Source: Streptantibioticus_C sp963761325 (lineage in GTDB: Bacteria; Actinomycetota; Actinomycetes; Streptomycetales; Streptomycetaceae). From it: a DNA stretch of 64,000 nt. The first letter of the stretch is position 1. Each line of letters starts with the position of its first letter. The stretch is taken from contig CAVXGZ010000001.1 of the NCBI GenBank assembly GCA_963761325.1, positions 1,178,001 to 1,242,000 on the forward strand. The letters are read 5' to 3'. Both the position numbers and the translations under genes were made by a program. Below the pieces are notes generated by a model. It was given only the letters and a program-made list of their open reading frames with translations. It did no database searches and was not told where the DNA came from. Positions 49,160-58,563 of the stretch are shown piece by piece.

Positions 49160-50287
49160 TCAACGGGCGCGCTTGTAGAACGGCAGGGCCACCACCTGGT
49201 AGGGCTCGTGACCGCCGCGGATGTCCACCGTGACCCCGGGGGTGCCGGGCGCGGCGTGATCGGCGTCCAGGTAGCCGATGGCGATCGGCCGGCCCAGCGT
49301 CGGGGACGGGGCGCCGGAGGTGACCTCGCCGATCACCGAGCCGTCCGCGCCCAGCACCCGGTAGCCCGCCCGGGGTACCCGGCGGCCGTCGGCGACCAGC
49401 CCGGCCAGCTTGCGCGGCGGCGAGGCGGCGGCCTTCTCGGCGGCGATCGCCAGCGCGTCCCGGCCGACGAACGGGCCGGCCTTGTCGAACTTCACCACCC
49501 GGCCGAGCCCGGCGTCGAACGGTGTGGTCGCGGTGGTCAGCTCGTGCCCGTACAGCGGCATGCCCGCCTCCAGGCGCAGCGTGTCGCGGCAGGACAGGCC
49601 GCAGGGGATCAGCCCGTGCCCGGCGCCCGCCTCGGTCAGCGCGGACCACAGGGTCTCGGCGTGCGCCGGGTCGGCGAACAGCTCGAAGCCGTCCTCGCCG
49701 GTGTAGCCGGTCCGCGCGATCATCGCCGGCACCCCGGCCACCGTGCCGGGCAGGCCCGCGTAGTACTTCAGGCCGTCGAGGTCGGCGTCGGTCAGCGCGC
49801 CGAGGATGGCCGGCGAGTTCGGGCCCTGCACGGCGATCAGCGCGTAGGCGTCCCGGTCGTCGCGCACCGTCGCCTCGAAGCCGGCCGCCCGCTCGGTGAC
49901 CGCGTCGAGCACGGTCTGGGCGTTGGAGGCGTTGGCGACGATCATGAACTCGGCCTCGCCGAGCCGGTAGACGATCAGGTCGTCCAGGATGCCGCCGTCC
50001 TCCTGGCAGATCATCGTGTAGCGGGCCCGGCCGACCTTGAGCGCGGACAGGTGGCCGACCAGCGCGTAGTCCAGTGCCGCACCGGCCTCGGGGCCCCGCA
50101 CGTTGATCTCGCCCATGTGCGAGAGGTCGAACAGGCCGGCGGCGTCGCGCACCGCCTGGTGCTCGTCGCGTTCGCTTCCGTAGCGCAGCGGCATGTCCCA
50201 GCCCGCGAAGTCGGTCATGGTCGCGCCGAGGGCGCGGTGCACGGCGTCCAGCGCGGTGCGGCGCGGGGCCGCGGGGGCGGTGGTCAT
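49160..50287 (-). CDS. gcvT: Glycine cleavage system T protein (aminomethyltransferase)
   Basis: A 375-residue protein. DFAGWDMPLRYGSERDEHQAVR, GLFDLSHMGEINVRGP, ARTGYTGEDGFELF and RDTLRLEAGMPLYGHEL are family marks for folate binding and catalysis. It transfers the methylene group to tetrahydrofolate and releases ammonia. It is the first gene after a tandem glycine riboswitch (50383-50584), about 96 bp upstream of its start, so glycine controls the whole operon. Confidence 0.97.
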   Translation of the reverse strand: MTTAPAAPRRTALDAVHRALGATMTDFAGWDMPLRYGSERDEHQAVRDAAGLFDLSHMGEINVRGPEAGAALDYALVGHLSALKVGRARYTMICQEDGGILDDLIVYRLGEAEFMIVANASNAQTVLDAVTERAAGFEATVRDDRDAYALIAVQGPNSPAILGALTDADLDGLKYYAGLPGTVAGVPAMIARTGYTGEDGFELFADPAHAETLWSALTEAGAGHGLIPCGLSCRDTLRLEAGMPLYGHELTTATTPFDAGLGRVVKFDKAGPFVGRDALAIAAEKAAASPPRKLAGLVADGRRVPRAGYRVLGADGSVIGEVTSGAPSPTLGRPIAIGYLDADHAAPGTPGVTVDIRGGHEPYQVVALPFYKRAR

Positions 50288-50382
50288 CTACAAGCTCCCA
50301 GATGCAGGCGGATGAGAAGGCAAGGTGTACTCAGGGAAGCGCAACGTCAAGGACGTAGCCTCAAGGACGACAGGAACGAGAA

Positions 50383-50584
50383 GCCCTCCCCATCTGTCAT
50401 CGGAACCTGAGAGGTTCACCACGATCCCGCCGGGAGTGGTTTGCACCTTGGGTGGGACAGTCGGGACTGTCCGCTTTTCAGATCTGCCTGTCGCGTGCGG
50501 TATCGGGGCCTGAGAGATTCAAGGGAGGACTTGCTCCTTCGGCGTCCCGGCGCAGCTGGGGCTGGCCCGGACTCTCCCGCACGG
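50383..50584 (-). promoter_or_regulatory. Tandem glycine riboswitch
   Basis: On the minus strand, the first aptamer (about 50584-50493) has P1 strands GTGCGG (50582-50577) and CCGCAC (50500-50495), GGGAGAGTCC, CGCCGAAGGAGCAAG and GAATCTCTCAGG. The second (about 50475-50385) has a GGACAGT/ACTGTCC hairpin, AAGGTGCAAACC and GAACCTCTCAGG. The repeated CTCTCAGG and the AAGGNGCAA segments are hallmarks of the gcvT element. It precedes gcvT, the classical regulated gene, and probably turns on the operon when glycine is abundant. Confidence 0.93.
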
Positions 50585-50704
50585 ATTCGAACGGCCGGTA
50601 TGCAATTGGCGCGGTCATCATTGCACGGTCGGCACGCACGGAGCCAGGCAGTAGGGTTTCGGAGCAGTCCGCAGGTCGCAGTACCGGGGTAGGTGGGATA
50701 TCGG

Positions 50705-51538
50705 ATGAGCGTTCCGGCACAGTTCGGGCCCGGAGAGCACGCGTACGAGCCGTACGATCCCGGCGCGGCGTCCGCCCGGATGGCGGGTCACCCGCCCGGC
50801 CGTCCGGCCGACCACCTGGCCGAACCGGTGATCGCCCACATGGGCGGCTGGCCGGCCAACGAACTCGAAGAGGTGCTGACCGCCGCGCTCGGCGACCCCG
50901 GCGCCACCCCCCGGCTGATGGAGGTGCTCGGCCGCTCGCCGCTGTGGGTGCCGGTGCCGGGCGGCGACGTGGACGCCGGGCTGCCCGCGCTGGAGCTGGA
51001 CGGGGCGCCCTACGTGCCGGTCTTCAGCTCCGAGAACCAGGCCCGGCGTGCCGCGCCCGGCATGTCCTTCGGCGTGCTGCCGGGCATCGAGTTCGCCCGC
51101 GGCCTGCCCCCGCTGGTCGGCATCGCGGTCAACCCCGGCGGCGCGGTCGGCATCCCGCTGCCCGCCCACGCGGTCGAGGACCTGTGCCGGGGCGGCGCGA
51201 GCGGCGGCGCCCGGGTGCGGCTGTGGGAGCCGGAACCGGACGACGAACCGGTGGACTTCCTGGCCTGCGCGGCCGGCGAGTTCGCGGTCACCCCGGTCGT
51301 GCTGTCCGCCCGGCGCGCGCTCGGCTCGGTCGAGGGCGAGCCGCCGACGCTGTTCGTCGGCGTCGAGCTGGACCGCTGGCAGGAAGAGGACCGCGCCGAG
51401 GCGATGAACGCCCTCGGCCGCGCCCTGGCCCAGGCACCGCTGGCCTGGCCGGTCAACCTGCTGCTGCTGGACATCGCCCAGGACCCGCTCGGCGACTGGA
51501 TGCACGGCGTCGTGCAGCCCTTCTTCACCCGCGACTGA
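50705..51538 (+). CDS. SseB-domain protein, first of pair
   Basis: A 277-residue cytoplasmic protein with the layout of enhanced-serine-sensitivity (SseB) proteins. The N-terminal domain (LEEVLTAALGDPGATPRLMEVLGRSPLWVP) matches the SseB N-terminal domain, and the rest (PYVPVFSSENQARRAAPGM, GIAVNPGGAVGIPLP) its middle and C-terminal parts. The start at ATG 50705 is preferred to GTG 50693. It diverges from the glycine riboswitch/gcvT transcript. Biochemical role is unknown; the name comes from E. coli serine sensitivity. Confidence 0.83.
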   Translation: MSVPAQFGPGEHAYEPYDPGAASARMAGHPPGRPADHLAEPVIAHMGGWPANELEEVLTAALGDPGATPRLMEVLGRSPLWVPVPGGDVDAGLPALELDGAPYVPVFSSENQARRAAPGMSFGVLPGIEFARGLPPLVGIAVNPGGAVGIPLPAHAVEDLCRGGASGGARVRLWEPEPDDEPVDFLACAAGEFAVTPVVLSARRALGSVEGEPPTLFVGVELDRWQEEDRAEAMNALGRALAQAPLAWPVNLLLLDIAQDPLGDWMHGVVQPFFTRD

Positions 51539-51662
51539 CCGACGGGTGCGATCTTCGTACGCGATCGGTAACGGCTGCACCACGGCGCTGTCAGAGTCCG
51601 CTCCTAACCTGGTTTGATGGCGGGCGGAATCGGGCCGACGAAGCAGAAGGGGCTATCCGACA

Positions 51663-52475
51663 GTGAACGCGGGCGTTGAGGACGCGCTGCGCCAAGTGGC
51701 GCCCGGCCGGTACGACACCTACGAGGCGCTGCTGCGCTCGCTGTCCGAGGGCCAGTTGTGGATGCTGCTGTGGCACGGGCAGCCCGGCGCGCCCGACGCG
51801 CAGTACGGCAACATGGAGCTGGACGGCCACGGCTACGCGCCGTGCGTCACCTCCACCCAGGAGCTGGCCGCCAGTGGCTGGAACCGGTCCCACGAGGTCG
51901 TCGTCGGGCGGGACATCGCCGCCGAGCTGTACCGCGAGCGCTACGGCCTGTGGCTCAACCCGCACGCGCCCGGCGGCGGGGTCGGCGTGCCCTGGCTCGA
52001 CCTGCGCCGGATCGCCTCCGGGCTGGACCGGCTGCCCGCCGGACCGCTGCAGATCGCCGAACCGGCCCCGCAGGCCCAGCAGTTCTACGCGATGCTCAGC
52101 CAGTGCGCCCAGGTCACCCCGGTCGTGCGGGCGCTGCGCGGCGCCTGGGTCGGGCCCGCGCTGGGCGAGCCGTATCTCGCCGTCGGCGTCGACCTGTACG
52201 ACAACGGGCCGCAGTCGGTGGAGGCGGTCCGGGTGATGATGCAGCAGGCGGTGGCCGCCGCGCCGACCGGGATGCCGGTCTCCACCGTGGCGATGGCCGA
52301 CGAGTACGACCAGGTCGGCATGTGGATGCGCACCTACGCGCGGCCGTTCTTCGACCGGGACGCGTTCGGCGCCACCCAGCCGATGCCGGCCCCCACCGGC
52401 GCCTGGGGCGGCCCGAACACCGGGTACGCCGGCCCGCCCCAGCAGGGCTGGCCGCTGCCGCCCCGGCAGTACTGA
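51663..52475 (+). CDS. SseB-domain protein, second of pair
   Basis: A 270-residue protein. ALRQVAPGRYDTYEALLRSLSEGQLWMLLW at the N-terminus, then YAPCVTSTQELAASGW and GLWLNPHAPGGGVGVPW, parallel the first SseB protein; both end near a segment like PFFDRD/PFFTRD. A Pro/Gly-rich tail of about 40 residues follows. It is 124 bp downstream of the first gene, forming a paralogous pair. Association with serine/glycine catabolic genes is suggestive of a regulatory or protective role; no catalytic motif is visible. Confidence 0.8.
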   Translation: MNAGVEDALRQVAPGRYDTYEALLRSLSEGQLWMLLWHGQPGAPDAQYGNMELDGHGYAPCVTSTQELAASGWNRSHEVVVGRDIAAELYRERYGLWLNPHAPGGGVGVPWLDLRRIASGLDRLPAGPLQIAEPAPQAQQFYAMLSQCAQVTPVVRALRGAWVGPALGEPYLAVGVDLYDNGPQSVEAVRVMMQQAVAAAPTGMPVSTVAMADEYDQVGMWMRTYARPFFDRDAFGATQPMPAPTGAWGGPNTGYAGPPQQGWPLPPRQY

Positions 52476-52502
52476 CCGCCCCGTCCCCGGCGGATCCGGC
52501 GC

Positions 52503-54089
52503 TCACCCCTCCAGCGCGGCGTCGATCAACCCCAGCGGCGGGCTGCCCAGCTCCAGCAGGGCGCGGTGGAAGCGCTCCAGGGTGAAGCCGGCCCCCCAGC
52601 GCGCGCGGGCCTTCTCGCGCAGCCGCATCAGCTCCAGCTTGCCCCAGGTGTAGCGCCCGTAGGAGACGTCGAAGGTGCCCCGTCGGGCCTCGGAGGCGGC
52701 GCCGGCCCGGGCGAGGTGGGCGTCGCGCATGAACCGCTCGGTCGCCTCGGCGACGTCCATCGCGCCGGTGTGCAGCCCGATCGCGCAGGTCAGCCTGGTC
52801 ACCCTGACCAGCGCCTCCAGCGCGACCCCGATCGCGAAGCGCGGATCGCCGGCCCGGAAGCCCGCCTCGACGAAGACCTCCTCCGCGTAGTGCGCCCAGC
52901 CCTCGCAGAACGACAGCGAGTGCAGCGCGCGCCGCACGTCGGTCGGCGCGTGCCGCAGCGCCCGGCCGTGCGCGAAGTGCCCGGGGGCGACCTCGTGCGC
53001 GGTGATGGCGGGCAGGCTGGTGCGGCTGAAGAGGGTCAGCCACTCCTCACGCTCGGCGGCCGGCCAGTCGGCGCCCGGCGGGGTGACGTGGTACCAGGAC
53101 GGGGCGTCGTCCTCGTAGGGCGCCGCCCAGCTCATCATCGCCACCGCCCAGCGCCGGGAGGCGGGCGCCGGCCCGACCAGGCACTGCCCGCCGCCCCGTC
53201 CGCCGCCCCGTTCCGCCCCGTCGGAGGCGTCGGGGGCGTCGGGGGTGACCGCCGGGTCGTCCAGGTACGGGGCCAGCCGGTGCTCGCGGGTGAACGCGAC
53301 CACCTCGGCGGTCAGTTCGGCGGCGTAGCCGATCACGCCGTCGGCGTCCGGGTGGTCGGCGAGCAGTTCCGGCACGAGTTCCGCCACGGAGCGGCGCGGG
53401 TCGAGCGCGCGGCAGCCCTCGGTCAGCATCGCGGTGAGCCGGTCGCGTTCCTGGTCCGCGGCGGCGGCGAGCGCGGTCAGGTCGACCGCCATGCCCTCCT
53501 GGGCGCCCATCAGCGCGGCCAGCGCGGCCCCGCCGAGCCGGGCGTCCGGGTCGCCGGTCCTGGCCGCCTCGGCGACGTGGGACACCAGCCGCCCGTGCGC
53601 CGCCAGCGCGTCCACCGTCTCCGGTCCCTGCGCCGGGTCGATCCCGTCGGCCAGCCCGCGCACCGCGGTCAGCAGCGCCTCGGCCACCGGGGCGCTCAGC
53701 CGGTCCAGCGAGGCGATCGCGGCGTCCACCGCCTGCGGCCACTGCGCCAGATGGCGGCGCCTGGCCCGGTCGCGCTCCTCGGCGGGGGCGTACTGCCGGT
53801 CGTAGCAGGCGAGTTCGAGGTTGGCCAGGTGCGGATAGGGATCGCGCCGGTGCAGCTCCAACTCCCCGTACGCCACCCGCAGCGACTCCTCGAAGACCGC
53901 CAGGTGCGCCTCGTCGTGGGCGTCGGCGAGCGGCGGCTGCGTCCGGCGGGCCAGGGTCAGCGCGGCCAGCGAGCGGCGCACGCCGTCGGGGGAGAGGTCC
54001 TGCACCACGCCGTCGTACGCGTGCAGGCCCGCCATCTCGCGGACGGTGGGCACCATGAGGTCGCAGACGGCGCGGATCCGGTTGTCCAT
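52503..54089 (-). CDS. DUF885 family probable metal-dependent hydrolase
   Basis: A 528-residue protein. The segment LPAITAHEVAPGHFAHGRALR near 380 contains a His-Glu...His motif (HEVAPGH) characteristic of DUF885, related to zinc peptidases, and SFCEGWAHYAEEVFVE near 415 supplies the usual downstream acidic residue. A low-complexity run (DAPDASDGAERGGGRGGG) near 310 is probably an insertion. No signal peptide is seen. Converges with the second SseB gene (27-bp gap). Substrate unknown. Confidence 0.85.
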   Translation of the reverse strand: MDNRIRAVCDLMVPTVREMAGLHAYDGVVQDLSPDGVRRSLAALTLARRTQPPLADAHDEAHLAVFEESLRVAYGELELHRRDPYPHLANLELACYDRQYAPAEERDRARRRHLAQWPQAVDAAIASLDRLSAPVAEALLTAVRGLADGIDPAQGPETVDALAAHGRLVSHVAEAARTGDPDARLGGAALAALMGAQEGMAVDLTALAAAADQERDRLTAMLTEGCRALDPRRSVAELVPELLADHPDADGVIGYAAELTAEVVAFTREHRLAPYLDDPAVTPDAPDASDGAERGGGRGGGQCLVGPAPASRRWAVAMMSWAAPYEDDAPSWYHVTPPGADWPAAEREEWLTLFSRTSLPAITAHEVAPGHFAHGRALRHAPTDVRRALHSLSFCEGWAHYAEEVFVEAGFRAGDPRFAIGVALEALVRVTRLTCAIGLHTGAMDVAEATERFMRDAHLARAGAASEARRGTFDVSYGRYTWGKLELMRLREKARARWGAGFTLERFHRALLELGSPPLGLIDAALEG

Positions 54090-54182
54090 GGCGGCACCGT
54101 ACCGACCGCCGGCCCCCCGTGGCACCGGACCCCCGGAGTCCGTGTCTACCAGCCGGTAACATCGCGGTGTACCGTACGACCC

Positions 54183-55034
54183 ATGGCACAGGTGAGCATC
54201 GGGGACAGCGAATTCGACCGCGACACGGCGACCACCCGGCGGCCGGGTGAACGGGGCAGCCACGACGCCGCGCTCTCCGGCGGCTGGACCATCGTCCGCG
54301 CGGTCAACGGCGGCTACCTGCTGGCCGTCGCCGCCCGCGCGCTCGCCGCCGAACTGCCGCACCACGACCCGTTCACCCTCACCGCGCACTACCTCACCCC
54401 CGGCGAGCCCGGCCCCGCCGTGGTGCGCACCGAGGTGATCCGCACCGGGCGCACCATGTCCACCGGCACCGCCCGGCTGCTGCAGACCGGCCCGGACGGC
54501 CGGGAGGTGGAGCGGCTGCGGGTCACCGGCTTCTACGGCGACCTCGACGCCCTGCCGGACGACGTGCGCACCACCGCCAAGCCGATCGCCATCCCGCCGT
54601 ACGAGCAGTGCCTGGGCGCCGACGCGGCCCCCGGCGACCGGCCGGTGATCGCCGGCAGCACCGAGATCCTCGACCGCCTCGACCTGCGGCTGGACCCGGC
54701 GACCGCCGGCTGGGCGGTGGGCAGCCCCAGCGGCCGCGGTGAGATGCGCGGCTGGCTCGGCTTCGCCGACGGCCGCGACCACGACCCGTTCTCCCTGCTG
54801 CTCGCGGTGGACGCCCTGCCGCCGACCGCCTTCGACCTCGGACTGCACGGCTGGGTCCCCACCATCGAACTCACCGTCCACGTGCGGGCCCGGCCGGCCG
54901 CCGGCCCGCTGCGGGTCGGGGTCGCCACCCGCAACCTGGCCGGCGGGCTGCTGGAGGAGGACGCCGAGGTCTGGGACAGCGCGGACCGACTGGTCGCCCA
55001 GTCCCGGCAGTTGGCCCGGGTGCTGCTGCCCTGA
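54183..55034 (+). CDS. Thioesterase family protein (double hot-dog, TesB-like)
   Basis: A 283-residue protein. GGWTIVRAVNGGYLLAVAARAL near 33 is the family N-terminal hot-dog helix region; HYLTPGEPGPAVV and SFSLLLAVDAL-type segments in each half show the duplicated fold (WLGFADGRDHDPFSLLLAVDA near 195). It should hydrolyse acyl-CoA thioesters. It is divergent from DUF885 and 87 bp upstream of the cysteine desulfurase gene. Substrate chain length is not apparent. Confidence 0.87.
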   Translation: MAQVSIGDSEFDRDTATTRRPGERGSHDAALSGGWTIVRAVNGGYLLAVAARALAAELPHHDPFTLTAHYLTPGEPGPAVVRTEVIRTGRTMSTGTARLLQTGPDGREVERLRVTGFYGDLDALPDDVRTTAKPIAIPPYEQCLGADAAPGDRPVIAGSTEILDRLDLRLDPATAGWAVGSPSGRGEMRGWLGFADGRDHDPFSLLLAVDALPPTAFDLGLHGWVPTIELTVHVRARPAAGPLRVGVATRNLAGGLLEEDAEVWDSADRLVAQSRQLARVLLP

Positions 55035-55121
55035 CCGCCCCGTCCGCCGCCCCGTGCCGGTCCGGCGGCCGGGCGGTACCCGCCCTGCGGCGTCGCGGCG
55101 GCACGTAGAATCGGCCGCACC

Positions 55122-56291
55122 ATGGCCTACCTCGACCACGCCGCCACCACGCCGATGCTGCCGGAAGCGGTGCGGGCGATGAGCGCGCAGCTGACCGCCA
55201 CCGGAAACGCCTCCTCACTGCACGCCTCGGGGCGCCGGGCCCGGCGCGCCGTGGAGGAGTCCAGGGAGGCGCTGGCCGGCGCGCTCGGCGCCCGGCCCAG
55301 CGAGGTGGTGTTCACCGCGGGCGGCACCGAGGCGGACAACCTCGCCGTCAAGGGGCTGTTCTGGGCCCGGCGGGCCGCCGATCCGGCCCGGGTGCGGGTG
55401 CTGGCCGGCCCCGTCGAGCACCACGCCGTGCTGGACGCGGTGCACTGGCTCGCCGACCACGAGGGCGCCCGGATCGACTGGCTGCCGGTGGACGGGCTCG
55501 GCCGGGTGCACCCCGAGGCGCTGCGCGAGGCCATCGCCCGCGACCCCTCCGACGTCGCGCTGGTCACCGCGATGTGGGCCAACAACGAGGTCGGCACGAT
55601 CTCCCCGATCCGCGAACTGGCCGCCGTGGCACGGGAGTTCGGCGTCCCGATGCACTCCGACGCGGTGCAGGCGTTCGGCCAGCTCCCGCTGGACTTCGCC
55701 GGCAGCGGCCTGGACGCCATGGCGGTCAGCGGCCACAAGGTCGGCGGCCCGTACGGCACCGGGGCGCTGCTGCTGCGCCGCGAGTGGGCCCCGGTGCCGC
55801 TGCTGCACGGCGGCGGCCAGGAGCGCGACGTGCGCTCCGGCACGCTGGACGTGCCCGGCATCGTGGCGTTCGCCACCGCGGGGGCGCTCGCCGAGGAGCG
55901 CCGGGCGGACTTCGCGCGCGAGGTCGCCGCGCTGCGCGACACCCTGGTGGCCGCCGTGCGCGAGGCGGTGCCCGACGCGGTGCTCAACGGCGACCCGGAC
56001 CCGGCGGGGCGGCTGCCCGCCAACGCGCACTTCTCCTTCCCCGGCTGCGAGGGCGACTCCCTGCTGCTCCTGCTGGACGCGCAGGGCATCGAGTGCTCCA
56101 CCGGCTCGGCCTGCACCGCGGGCATCGCCCAGCCCAGCCACGTGCTGCTCGCCATGGGCGCCGACACCGCCCGCGCCCGGGGCACGCTGCGCTTCTCGCT
56201 CGGGCACTCCACCACCACGGCCGACGTGGCCGAACTCGCCGCCGCCATCGGCCCCGTGGTGGAACGGGCCCGCAAGGCCGGACTGGTCTGA
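55122..56291 (+). CDS. Cysteine desulfurase
   Basis: A 389-residue class V PLP enzyme (IscS/NifS type). YLDHAATTPM at the N-terminus, TAGGTEADNLAVKG near 65, the PLP-lysine in MAVSGHKVGGPYG near 206, and the reactive cysteine in CSTGSACTAGIAQPSH near 327. It mobilises sulfur from cysteine. It lies 25 bp before mnmA, whose product receives persulfide sulfur, so this copy most likely serves tRNA thiolation. Confidence 0.95.
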   Translation: MAYLDHAATTPMLPEAVRAMSAQLTATGNASSLHASGRRARRAVEESREALAGALGARPSEVVFTAGGTEADNLAVKGLFWARRAADPARVRVLAGPVEHHAVLDAVHWLADHEGARIDWLPVDGLGRVHPEALREAIARDPSDVALVTAMWANNEVGTISPIRELAAVAREFGVPMHSDAVQAFGQLPLDFAGSGLDAMAVSGHKVGGPYGTGALLLRREWAPVPLLHGGGQERDVRSGTLDVPGIVAFATAGALAEERRADFAREVAALRDTLVAAVREAVPDAVLNGDPDPAGRLPANAHFSFPGCEGDSLLLLLDAQGIECSTGSACTAGIAQPSHVLLAMGADTARARGTLRFSLGHSTTTADVAELAAAIGPVVERARKAGLV

Positions 56292-56316
56292 GCGGCCACG
56301 TACCCTGGAGGACGCT

Positions 56317-57468
56317 ATGACTCTTCCCGGTGCACCCACCAGCCCCCGTGACGGCTCCCGGCTGCGCGTACTGGCCGCCATGTCCGGCGGCGTGGACTCC
56401 GCCGTCGCCGCCGCCCGCGCCGCCGAGGCCGGCCACGACGTGACCGGCGTCCACCTCGCGCTGTCCGCCAACCCCCAGTCGTTCCGCACCGGCGCCCGCG
56501 GCTGCTGCACCCTGGAGGACTCCAGGGACGCCCGCCGCGCCGCCGACGTGATCGGCATCCCGTTCTACGTGTGGGACCTGGCGGAGCGCTTCCGGGAGGA
56601 CGTCGTCGAGGACTTCGTCGCCGAGTACGCGGCCGGCCGCACCCCCAACCCGTGCCTGCGGTGCAACGAGAAGATCAAGTTCGCCGCGCTGCTGGACAAG
56701 GCGCTGGCCCTCGGCTTCGACGCGGTCTGCACCGGCCACTACGCGACCGTGCTGACCGGCCCGGACGGGGCCCGCGAGCTGCACCGCGCCGAGGACGCCG
56801 CCAAGGACCAGAGCTACGTGCTCGGCGTGCTGGACGAGCGGCAGCTCGCGCACGCGATGTTCCCGCTCGGCGACACCCTCACCACCAAGGACGAGATCCG
56901 CGCCGAGGCGGAGCGCCGCGGCCTGGCCGTCGCCCGCAAGCCCGACAGCCACGACATCTGCTTCATCGCCGACGGCGACACCCAGGGCTTCCTGGCCCAG
57001 CGGCTCGGCACCGCCGAGGGTGAGATCGTCGACGAGGACGGCCGCCGCGTCGGCACCCACGAGGGCGCCTACGGCTTCACCATCGGCCAGCGCAAGGGCA
57101 TGCGGCTCGGCGTCCCGGCCCCGGACGGCAAGCCCCGCTACGTGCTGGACATCTCGCCGGTCACCAACACCGTCACCGTCGGCCCCGCCGAGGCGCTGGA
57201 CGTCACCGCGCTGACCGCCCTGCGGCCCCGCTGGTGCGGCACCCCGCCGGCCGCCCCGGCCCGCTACACCGCCCAGTTGCGCGCGCACGGCGACGACGTG
57301 CCGGTCACCGCGGAACTCGTCGACGGCGAGCTGCGGGTCCGCTTCACCGCCGGCCCGGTCCGCGGCGTCGCCCCCGGCCAGGCGGTCGTGCTCTACGACG
57401 GCACCCGGGTCGTCGGCTCGGCGACCATCGCCACGACGGAACGCCGCCAGACCGCCCGCTCCGCCTGA
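56317..57468 (+). CDS. mnmA: tRNA-specific 2-thiouridylase
   Basis: A 383-residue enzyme. PP-loop MSGGVDSAVAAARA near 22, catalytic cysteines in TPNPCLRCNEKIKF near 110 and DSHDICFIADGD near 209, GFTIGQRKGM near 255. It activates U34 of tRNA Lys/Glu/Gln with ATP and inserts sulfur. An ATG with ctggagga just upstream fixes the start. It forms a pair with the cysteine desulfurase gene. Confidence 0.96.
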   Translation: MTLPGAPTSPRDGSRLRVLAAMSGGVDSAVAAARAAEAGHDVTGVHLALSANPQSFRTGARGCCTLEDSRDARRAADVIGIPFYVWDLAERFREDVVEDFVAEYAAGRTPNPCLRCNEKIKFAALLDKALALGFDAVCTGHYATVLTGPDGARELHRAEDAAKDQSYVLGVLDERQLAHAMFPLGDTLTTKDEIRAEAERRGLAVARKPDSHDICFIADGDTQGFLAQRLGTAEGEIVDEDGRRVGTHEGAYGFTIGQRKGMRLGVPAPDGKPRYVLDISPVTNTVTVGPAEALDVTALTALRPRWCGTPPAAPARYTAQLRAHGDDVPVTAELVDGELRVRFTAGPVRGVAPGQAVVLYDGTRVVGSATIATTERRQTARSA

Positions 57469-57481
57469 ACCGGGCCGGGCC

Positions 57482-57722
57482 CGCCCCGTCGCGCCGGCGG
57501 AGCTGCCCCGTTGCCGTGTGCGCAGGCGGAGCTGCCGCGTGCGGAGCCGCCCCGTTAGCCTCCGCGGGACCGCCCCGTCCGCCTTGTCGCGTTGGCGGAG
57601 CCGGCCCGTGCGAGCCCGCCCCGTTAGCCCCTGCGGGCCCGCCCCGTCCCGCCGCCTGGGGCGCCCCGTCCGCCCCGTCGGGCCAGGTCGCCCGCCCCGT
57701 TCCCCCTACCCGTCCGCCCCGT
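57482..57722. repeat. CGCCCCGT-rich degenerate repeat tract
   Basis: The gap between convergent mnmA and the aldolase gene is made of degenerate direct repeats. Copies start at 57525 and 57594 (period 69 bp), with a shorter one at 57496, each opening with ggcggagc and containing ccgccccgttagcc. The octamer cgccccgt occurs at 57482, 57548, 57571, 57617, 57640, 57662, 57671, 57693 and 57715, the last inside the aldolase 3' end. Not a conventional terminator. Confidence 0.8.
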
Positions 57723-58563
57723 CGGCCCCGGTCGCCCCGGCCAGCCCGCGCAGGCAGTCGGCGACCGTGCCGGCCATGCCGTCGCGGGCGGCGGAGAGGT
57801 AGCGCCGCGGGTCGACGAGCGCGCGGTCGCCGTCGAGCACCGAGCGCACCGGTGCGGTGAAGGCGATGTTGAGCAGCGTGCCGATGTTGACCTTCGTCAT
57901 GCCGGCCGACACCGCGGCGCGCAGCGCGGCCGGCGGGATGCCCGAGGAGCCGTGCAGTACCAGCGGCACCGGCACCGCGGCGCGCAGCCGGCCGACGAGT
58001 TCCAGGTCGAGCCGTGCGGTGCGCTCCAGCATGGCGTGGCTGCTGCCGACCGCGACCGCGAGCGCGTCCACCCCGGTCGCGGCCACGAAGGCGGCGGCTT
58101 CTCCCGGATCGGTGCGCACCCCGGGCGTGTGCGGGTGGCCCTTGCCGCCGATCTCGCCGAGTTCCGCCTCGACGAACAGCCCGTTGCGGTGCGCCCAGCG
58201 CGCGGCCTCCCGGGTCGCGGCCACGTTCTCCTCGTCGGTGAGCCGGGAGCCGTCGAACATCACCGAACTCGCCCCGCACTCGGCCGTCGCGCGCAGCAGC
58301 GCGAGGTCCTCGACGTGGTCCAGGTGCAGCGCGAGCGGCACCGGGCACGCCTCGGCCACCGCCCGCGCCGCGGCGGCCAGCGGCAGCACGGCTCCGTGGT
58401 AGCGGACCGCGTTCTGGCTGATCTGCATGATCGCCGGCAGTCCGGCGGCCACGGCCCCGGCGGCGACCGCCTCGGCGTGCTCCAGGGTGATCACGTTGAA
58501 GGCCGCGACACCGGTGCCGGCCGCGCGGGCGGACCGCACCAGGGCGGCGGTAGTGCTCAACAC
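57706..58563 (-). CDS. Class II ketose-bisphosphate aldolase
   Basis: A 285-residue FBP/TBP aldolase family enzyme. FNVITLEHAEAVAAGA near 23, LHLDHVEDLALLRA with zinc His and catalytic Asp near 79, VEAELGEIGGKGHPH near 130, GSSHAMLER and LVLHGSSGIPP with further zinc histidines, and KVNIGTLLN at the phosphate site. It splits a ketose 1,6-bisphosphate into triose phosphates. The start is GTG 58563 (aggag six bases upstream) or TTG 58560; both overlap the PfkB stop. It is the last gene of the operon; the C-terminus is Gly/Ala/Asp-rich and lies in the repeat tract. Confidence 0.9.
   Translation of the reverse strand: MLSTTAALVRSARAAGTGVAAFNVITLEHAEAVAAGAVAAGLPAIMQISQNAVRYHGAVLPLAAAARAVAEACPVPLALHLDHVEDLALLRATAECGASSVMFDGSRLTDEENVAATREAARWAHRNGLFVEAELGEIGGKGHPHTPGVRTDPGEAAAFVAATGVDALAVAVGSSHAMLERTARLDLELVGRLRAAVPVPLVLHGSSGIPPAALRAAVSAGMTKVNIGTLLNIAFTAPVRSVLDGDRALVDPRRYLSAARDGMAGTVADCLRGLAGATGADGADG

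Noticed and set aside
57482..57722. CRISPR array
   Set aside because: Repeats are degenerate, lack uniform spacers, and no cas gene is nearby.
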